Shown here: positions 36,008 to 40,111 of the stretch, one piece after another | Layout: each line of letters opens with the position of its first letter | Numbering within the stretch: the first letter of the stretch is position 1 | Assembly (NCBI GenBank): GCA_017416465.1 | Contig: JAFQCK010000168.1 | Location: 1-40,111 of the forward strand | DNA: 40,111 nucleotides | Direction: 5' to 3' | DNA from: Lachnospiraceae bacterium | GTDB lineage: Bacteria; Bacillota; Clostridia; Lachnospirales; Lachnospiraceae | Translations under genes and position numbers: made by a program | Notes under the pieces: model-generated | The model's database searches: none | What the model was told of the DNA's origin: nothing | What the model saw: the letters and a program-made list of their open reading frames with translations, nothing else

Positions 36008-36130
36008 TCACCTTACTGATTTATTAATGAACTCTGAATTATCTTTATCTATCTTCCTTATTAAATTAAACCTTATCTCTCTTTCTTCACTTATCTGATG
36101 TCTAAAATCTTTTTCACATTTAACTAACAT
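36008..36130 (-). other. Short ORF with good ribosome site, possible remnant
   Basis: 40 codons from ATG 36130 with GGAGG 5 bases upstream; reads MLVKCEKDFRHQISEEREIR and ends KIDKDNSEFINKSVR. The same frame is open and protein-like for about 20 codons before the ATG (LYKSANVRSEFVEVE), so this is more likely the C-terminus of a lost gene than a new small protein. The remaining bases up to 36293 show no gene. Confidence 0.4.
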
Positions 36131-36293
36131 TTCTACCTCCACAAATTCACTTCGCACATTCGCAGACTTATACAACAATTTCTTTAGAAACTATAAAATA
36201 TCCAAAATACTATTCACTTTCTTCTAAATCTATCAATTCATATTTCATATTTTTCCCTTAAATTTTCCCTTGTAAGAAACATATAAGGAAAAG

Positions 36294-36536
36294 TCATTCA
36301 TAAATCTTCCCCATATACAACAATTGTGCTAATATTTTAAAATCAATCTTTTCCCATTCAATATCATTTGCAGGGGAAATAGAGTAATCTTCAATCCAAC
36401 TTGCAATCTGTTCTAAGTAGTCCGAAATAGTTTGATTTTCCCACTCATCCTTATTATCTGTATAGTCATTTGCTAAGTCTTTTAGGTATTCAATGAACTC
36501 TTCCTTATTGGAAATACTACTAATCTTTTCGACCAT
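36294..36536 (-). CDS. DUF7660-like protein
   Basis: 80 aa from ATG 36536; the frame is open further upstream but AAAGGAGG lies before this ATG, about 12 bases away. The pattern LANDYTDNKDEWENQTISDYLEQIASWIED ... IDFKILAQLLYMGKIYE (shown in part) matches my recall of DUF7660, small acidic proteins found in immunity arrays. Confidence 0.65.
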   Translation of the reverse strand: MVEKISSISNKEEFIEYLKDLANDYTDNKDEWENQTISDYLEQIASWIEDYSISPANDIEWEKIDFKILAQLLYMGKIYE

Positions 36537-36643
36537 AATACAAACTCGCCTCCTTTTTTTTTGCCTCGCAGAGCAAAATACACCCCTCAAACAAATCGTT
36601 GATTTGTACTTTGGGTATTTCTCCCTTGCGAGAAAGCATAGAC

Positions 36644-36757
36644 TCAACTACCGAAATGTAGATGTGTAGTGTCCGTCTTCCAATCATCTTTTGACAATAA
36701 AACAATATTTTCTTCCACCAATTCATTTAAATCAACATAAACTGGCGCTTTATCCAC
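36644..36757 (-). other. Truncated gene start with strong ribosome site
   Basis: GTG 36757 with AAGGAG 6 bases upstream starts VDKAPVYVDLNELVEENIVL, then LSKDDWKTDT, before quickly reaching a stop (37 aa). The N-terminus looks like a genuine acidic protein whose remainder is deleted; the unrelated sequence after it leads into the DUF7660-like gene. Confidence 0.45.
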
Positions 36758-36770
36758 AACTGTCTCCTTA

Positions 36771-37424
36771 CTATCCTTCTCCCATTTCGCCTAATACCAC
36801 TTGTATTTTTTGATAAGATGAACTAGTCATTGCTCCGTAAGTTCCCTGATTTCCATCGCTCATAACATAAAGCATATTATCCTCTGCATTAGAGTAAAAC
36901 TCAATGGTATCGGAATACCAGTTCTGTAGTTTATATGGCATTATGGTCATTGTTTTTCTAATGACCTTCATCTCCTCATCTGTATACGAAAAGAAATCTT
37001 CAGGACAATATTTCATAGCAAAAACGGACTGATAAATTAACATTCCCATCAAAAATTCAGTTAAAGTATCTGCACATTTTCCAATAAGTTCTGTTCCATC
37101 CAATAGATATACCGGTGGATTCTCCTTTGTCATGTCATCCCTTTTTATCACAATCTGAAATACCCCTTGATTTTCATTCAAAAGTACAAAATAGTCCTTG
37201 TACTCATCTCTGTCCATCCAAATATATTTTCTATATTTAGCTGGAAACATCCACTCATCCTGTACACAATTTAATTCCTTTGTCTCTCCAGCAAGATCAA
37301 AAAAATCCACCAACTGTTTTGGAATTGTTCCATATTTTTCTTTCAGGTAATCCATATCTTCTGCCTTACACCCCTGTAACTTTTCAATTCCATAAAGCTT
37401 CTTAATTAATTCATAATCTATCAT
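36771..37424 (-). CDS. SMI1/KNR4 (SUKH) superfamily protein
   Basis: 217 aa. SUKH features: helix then GTIPKQLVDFFDLAGETKEL, a QDEWMFP turn, and YFVLLNENQGVFQIVI with a later NPPVYLLDG and a C-terminal helix DTLTEFLMGMLIYQ. SUKH proteins are a leading immunity family against nuclease and deaminase polymorphic toxins. GGAAGGTG site about 10 bases upstream. Confidence 0.72.
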   Translation of the reverse strand: MIDYELIKKLYGIEKLQGCKAEDMDYLKEKYGTIPKQLVDFFDLAGETKELNCVQDEWMFPAKYRKYIWMDRDEYKDYFVLLNENQGVFQIVIKRDDMTKENPPVYLLDGTELIGKCADTLTEFLMGMLIYQSVFAMKYCPEDFFSYTDEEMKVIRKTMTIMPYKLQNWYSDTIEFYSNAEDNMLYVMSDGNQGTYGAMTSSSYQKIQVVLGEMGEG

Positions 37425-37524
37425 CTAAACATGCACACCTTCCTATAACTCTTCTCATTTTTTATTTTTCCTTATTTTTTCGTTATGAAGTTTCGTAAAC
37501 AAAGACATAACAGTTATTAAATCC

Positions 37525-37575
37525 CTAAAAATACCTCAAGTGAGGTAACCATCACTATAACAAGGTGGTTATCCT
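37525..37575 (-). terminator. Probable terminator after the DUF2247 gene
   Basis: On the minus strand a hairpin ACCTC-ACTT-GAGGT (37533-37546) is followed by ATTTTTA. A second, larger imperfect stem (about 37545-37575, GGATAACCA with TGGTTACC) lies immediately before it. This is one of the few terminator-like elements in the array. Confidence 0.5.
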
Positions 37576-37592
37576 TTAATGAACAAGCCTTT

Positions 37593-38096
37593 TTATTTCT
37601 GATTATTCTTCAAGAAAAAAATTTCATTTTTTAACCAGTCCAAATTTTTCTTAAAAAGGTAATTATAGTTATCTTCTGTATAATATTCATATGGTGAAAT
37701 ATTATTATACCTTCCTTGAATAATATGTGGAGAATCTTCAGGACAACCAAATTCAAGCCATATATCTGTTAATTCCATCAAACCATCAATACAATTATCC
37801 TTTTTTATTTTTAATCTATCCTTTATAATAACCGCCCTAAGTTTTCTATCTTCAAACTCGTCATCACTTTTTTCTTTTTTTGCTAACTCATATAAAAAAT
37901 TTAGCAAATAATCTGTATCACTATCACATAAACCTACTATTTCACATACTTCAATTCTATCATTACCCATTTCAAGTTGCTCAATTGCATATTCTATAAC
38001 ATCCTCTACTTTAAGTTGTTTATTTAATAAAGCTCTATATAGTAATCTCCAAGTAATAATAAAATCCACTTCTTTTAAATCTTTAATTTTTATCAT
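37593..38096 (-). CDS. DUF2247 family protein (immunity)
   Basis: 167 aa, helical. The pattern ITWRLLYRALLNKQLKVEDV, YAIEQLEMGNDRIEVCEIVG, DDEFEDRKLRAVIIKDRLK, ELTDIWLEFGCPEDSPHIIQ and FKKNLDWLKNEI follows DUF2247, a family predicted as immunity to polymorphic toxins. No clear ribosome site before the ATG. Confidence 0.72.
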   Translation of the reverse strand: MIKIKDLKEVDFIITWRLLYRALLNKQLKVEDVIEYAIEQLEMGNDRIEVCEIVGLCDSDTDYLLNFLYELAKKEKSDDEFEDRKLRAVIIKDRLKIKKDNCIDGLMELTDIWLEFGCPEDSPHIIQGRYNNISPYEYYTEDNYNYLFKKNLDWLKNEIFFLKNNQK

Positions 38097-38163
38097 AGTT
38101 TTATCTACTATTCATTAATTTTTTCATTTTAACAAGGACTTTTAAATCACTTACTTTATATTT

Positions 38164-38655
38164 TCAATCTATCGTAACATCTGCTGCAAACCATGTTTGA
38201 ACATCCCTAGCATGATCATCTTCAACATTATCTATCCACGCAATTCCAAATATAAAATGTTCCTCTTTTGTTTCCTCTAATATAACATATGACATCCCAT
38301 TTTCTAAATATCTGGCATCATAATCATATCTTTCAGACCATCTTCTTCCATCTGGCAGAAACCCACTTTCACACTCTACACCAATTGACAATTTCCAATT
38401 ATTTATATTATAAAATGACTGACATTCCAACATTTCGCCACTTTCCGGTCCTCTATCAGAATATAAAATTCCATCAATAATACACTTAATTTCATGTTCT
38501 TTACCATCAGGAATAAAGTACACATCTATATGATACCTGCCAACTATGTTTGGACATAATATTTCATTAGGTTTTATTTTTAAAAAATCATATGACATCT
38601 CAATATCATCAATAAATATTTTTACTTTTCCAAATGGTGTTTCTAAATATTTCAT
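38164..38655 (-). CDS. Beta-rich hypothetical protein ending in TWFAADVTID
   Basis: 163 aa, mainly strands with EMLECQSFYNINNWKLSIGV, RRWSERYDYDARYLENGMSY and HFIFGIAWIDNVEDDHARDV before the WFAADV end. Not recognised; immunity-like by context. AAGGAG site. After its stop the same frame stays open for 20 more codons (KYKVSDLKVLVKMKKLMNSR), and a similar tail (FGFTADVAKK) survives as debris near 39250. Confidence 0.55.
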   Translation of the reverse strand: MKYLETPFGKVKIFIDDIEMSYDFLKIKPNEILCPNIVGRYHIDVYFIPDGKEHEIKCIIDGILYSDRGPESGEMLECQSFYNINNWKLSIGVECESGFLPDGRRWSERYDYDARYLENGMSYVILEETKEEHFIFGIAWIDNVEDDHARDVQTWFAADVTID

Positions 38656-38666
38656 ATATTTTCTCC

Positions 38667-38747
38667 TTATTTATCTAAGACAAGATATGTCTGGATTTTA
38701 TAGCCATTAACCAAATCATTTATTTCATCAACTTCAAATTTAATTTT
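38667..38747 (-). other. Orphan C-terminal fragment in a spacer
   Basis: 26 codons read KIKFEVDEINDLVNGYKIQT then YLVLDK and stop, with no start codon. The stop lies inside the ribosome site region of the 38164-38655 gene, as a real upstream gene's stop would. Confidence 0.4.
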
Positions 38748-38757
38748 TCACTACATC

Positions 38758-39120
38758 TTAACTCATATCAAAAACACTAACTCCCCCAACACTATATAAT
38801 ACCGATAAAAATTCTCTTTGTATCTTAGTTAGCATATTAAAATTATCAGGCTTTAGTTCTATTTTTATTTTCACATCACTATACAACAATATATATGGTG
38901 ACTTTTCAAGCATATTTTTTTCTCCAATATACCTTGATTGTTCGAATGTTATTCTCACCGGATTTCCTTGCCAATCAATAAAACCGCCTTGATTAACATG
39001 TTCAACCCAATTTTTCCTACATTCATCAAACAAAACTTTATTAGTTACTCCTTCTTTATCTTTATATATAATGCCATCATTAATTACATCAATCACATCT
39101 TCTATACCTATCTCTATCAT
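38758..39120 (-). CDS. Hypothetical protein, immunity-like
   Basis: 120 aa: an N-terminal helix (IEDVIDVINDGIIYKD), NWVEHVNQGGFIDWQGNPVR, SRYIGEKNMLEKSPYILLYS and a C-terminal helix (TKIQREFLSVLYSVGGVSVF). Not recognised. AAAGGA lies upstream but rather far from the ATG. Confidence 0.55.
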   Translation of the reverse strand: MIEIGIEDVIDVINDGIIYKDKEGVTNKVLFDECRKNWVEHVNQGGFIDWQGNPVRITFEQSRYIGEKNMLEKSPYILLYSDVKIKIELKPDNFNMLTKIQREFLSVLYSVGGVSVFDMS

Positions 39121-39288
39121 ACAATTTCTACTTTTCCTTTCAATACAATAAATTTATAACTTCACCTTCATTATTCATTCCGTATAACATTGGATAATAT
39201 TCCAATACTTTTCAACTTTACAAAGTATCCTCTACAACGTTACTTTTTCGCCACATCCGCCGTAAAACCAAACATTTTATTTTATTAA
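39121..39288 (-). other. Spacer with two gene fragments
   Basis: Reading from the stop of the upstream gene: MFGFTADVAKK and stop (about 39240-39275), then in another frame KVLEYYPMLYGMNNEGEVIN followed by LLY and stop (about 39135-39205). Both look like C-termini without starts. The first resembles the end of the 38164-38655 protein (WFAADVTID). Confidence 0.35.
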
Positions 39289-39702
39289 TTAACCTACTAA
39301 TCCATTGTCTTCAATCTCATTTTTTTCAAAATTAATTTCAACAATATGTTCTCCAAATATACCTTCTACACCAAAAGATATTGTTGCACCATAATCATCT
39401 ATACTATTAAAAACAATACTTACAGAATACACTTCAATATCTTTCATCCAATGGATAGGTAATTCTTCTCCAAGTTGTTCCTGTAAATATTCTGTTAATT
39501 CTTTTTCACAACTATTAAGCCAATCCATATACATATCAAAAACAGGTTTTATTTTTTTCAAATCTTGTTCTTTTGCAATGAAGATTTCAAACATATCCAT
39601 TTCTTCTTTATCTACAAAAACATCAAAAATTCGAAACTCATCACTTGGCGCACATCTTATATATCTTTCATTATCCTGTACTTCTAGTATTTTCAATTGC
39701 AT
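39289..39702 (-). CDS. Hypothetical immunity-like protein with DYGATISFG motif
   Basis: 137 aa, acidic: DMFEIFIAKEQDLKKIKPVF, WLNSCEKELTEYLQEQLGEE, IEVYSVSIVFNSIDDYGATI, then FGVEGIFGEHIVEINFEKNEI and a C-terminal LVG. A recurrent orphan family in immunity arrays in my recollection, not named. GGAG site 7 bases upstream. Confidence 0.6.
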   Translation of the reverse strand: MQLKILEVQDNERYIRCAPSDEFRIFDVFVDKEEMDMFEIFIAKEQDLKKIKPVFDMYMDWLNSCEKELTEYLQEQLGEELPIHWMKDIEVYSVSIVFNSIDDYGATISFGVEGIFGEHIVEINFEKNEIEDNGLVG

Positions 39703-39704
39703 AT

Positions 39705-39870
39705 TTAGTCTCCGTAATACTTAATCATTCTTTTGATATACTCTATCCGAGTAATTCTTCCATTTACATATCAACTCGCTTAACAAACAAGTAATCCCCT
39801 TAACACTTATGTTCAAATCATAAAAGAGTTCAACAAATAGTTCTTCATTTATTTGATAAATATAAATCAA
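39705..39870 (-). pseudogene. Frameshifted C-terminal remnant of an unidentified gene
   Basis: One frame reads YQINEELFVELFYDLNISVK then GITCLLSELI; about 39,770 the sense moves to another frame reading YVNGRITRIEYIKRMIKYYG then D and stop at 39705. The second tail is a convincing C-terminus and the original frame runs into a stop at 39721. The N-terminus is absent. Confidence 0.5.
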
Positions 39871-40111
39871 ACTAATTTCCCAAAATCTTGTTCAAATGTA
39901 TCATAATCAAATTTCACTTTCGACTTTATCTTCTTTACTGCTTTTAAAATCATATTTTTTGTTAAAACAATTCTTCCGCTCACCATAAACTCGTAGTAGT
40001 CATCATTCAACATAATTGCCGAAAGACTGGATACTTCATCTGAAATATGTAATGGAGTGATTACCATATCACTCTCATGTAACTGATACCCCGGATCTTT
40101 TGAAAACAGTT
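39867..40111 (-). CDS. Partial gene at the right edge (C-terminus of unidentified protein)
   Basis: The frame is open to the window edge; an internal ATG at 40067 would give 66 aa, but in-frame sequence before it (LFSKDPGYQLHESD) is protein-like, so the gene most likely starts outside. Visible end: ISDEVSSLSAIMLNDDYYEF, GRIVLTKNMILKAVKKIKSK and FDYDTFEQDFGKLV. Not recognised; could be another immunity protein. Confidence 0.5.
   Translation of the reverse strand, partial: LFSKDPGYQLHESDMVITPLHISDEVSSLSAIMLNDDYYEFMVSGRIVLTKNMILKAVKKIKSKVKFDYDTFEQDFGKLV

Noticed and set aside
36520-36726. 68-codon minus-strand frame overlapping the DUF7660-like start
   Set aside because: Its first half is the shifted reading of the truncated GTG ORF at 36644-36757 and its end overlaps the DUF7660-like gene's ribosome site; no ribosome site of its own.
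31255-40111. CRISPR array or phage region in the AT-rich right half
   Set aside because: No regularly spaced repeats and no phage structural, integrase or transposase genes could be recognised.

Overview
The window reads as a low-GC chromosomal segment from a Clostridia bacterium, most likely Lachnospiraceae. The grounds are a PolC-type replicase, RNase Y, the pyrH-frr-uppS-cdsA-dxr-rseP-ispG-polC gene order, a Bacillus/Clostridium-type LexA box at recA and AGGAGG-type ribosome binding sites. This placement is inferred from gene content. Every protein gene lies on the minus strand; the one plus-strand gene is a tRNA-Leu(CAG).

Region 1 (about 32-12,880) is a housekeeping operon read from high to low coordinates: pyrH, frr, uppS, cdsA, dxr, rseP, ispG, polC, a putative nuclease-fold protein and a YkgJ-type cysteine-cluster protein. 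It ends at a strong terminator (32-90). It joins UMP kinase, ribosome recycling, the last MEP isoprenoid steps and the undecaprenyl and CDP-diacylglycerol lipid steps with the replicase.

Region 2 (12,900-16,630) is a two-gene heterodimeric ABC exporter with its own promoter. Region 3 (16,680-23,900) holds rny, recA-recX with a LexA-boxed promoter, gldA with a 17-bp leader palindrome, and aroD-aroK-efp. Most of these have sigma-A promoters with 17-bp spacers and intrinsic terminators.

Region 4 (24,030-27,670) has the tRNA, a bidirectional terminator, an ECF sigma / zinc anti-sigma / small membrane protein operon with a probable self-recognised promoter, an NlpC/P60 lipoprotein, and a zinc-ribbon gene interrupted by an in-frame stop. 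Region 5 (27,680-31,200) is accessory: a single-cysteine Asp/Glu racemase homologue, a xylose-isomerase-like TIM barrel, a DUF4261 protein, a wrecked MGT-family glycosyltransferase and a nucleotidyltransferase.

Region 6 (about 31,250 to the right edge) is the most unusual part. It is a dense one-direction array of small, mutually unrelated, acidic proteins. Those I can place (SUKH/SMI1-KNR4, DUF2247, DUF7660, DUF4177, an Imm50-like fragment) are families linked to polymorphic-toxin immunity. No toxin is in the window. Many spacers between the intact genes hold protein-like fragments: orphan C-termini, frameshifted tails and truncated N-termini. I read this as an orphan immunity array with a fossil record of earlier cassettes. 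Family names come from recall and motif reading only; no database search was possible.
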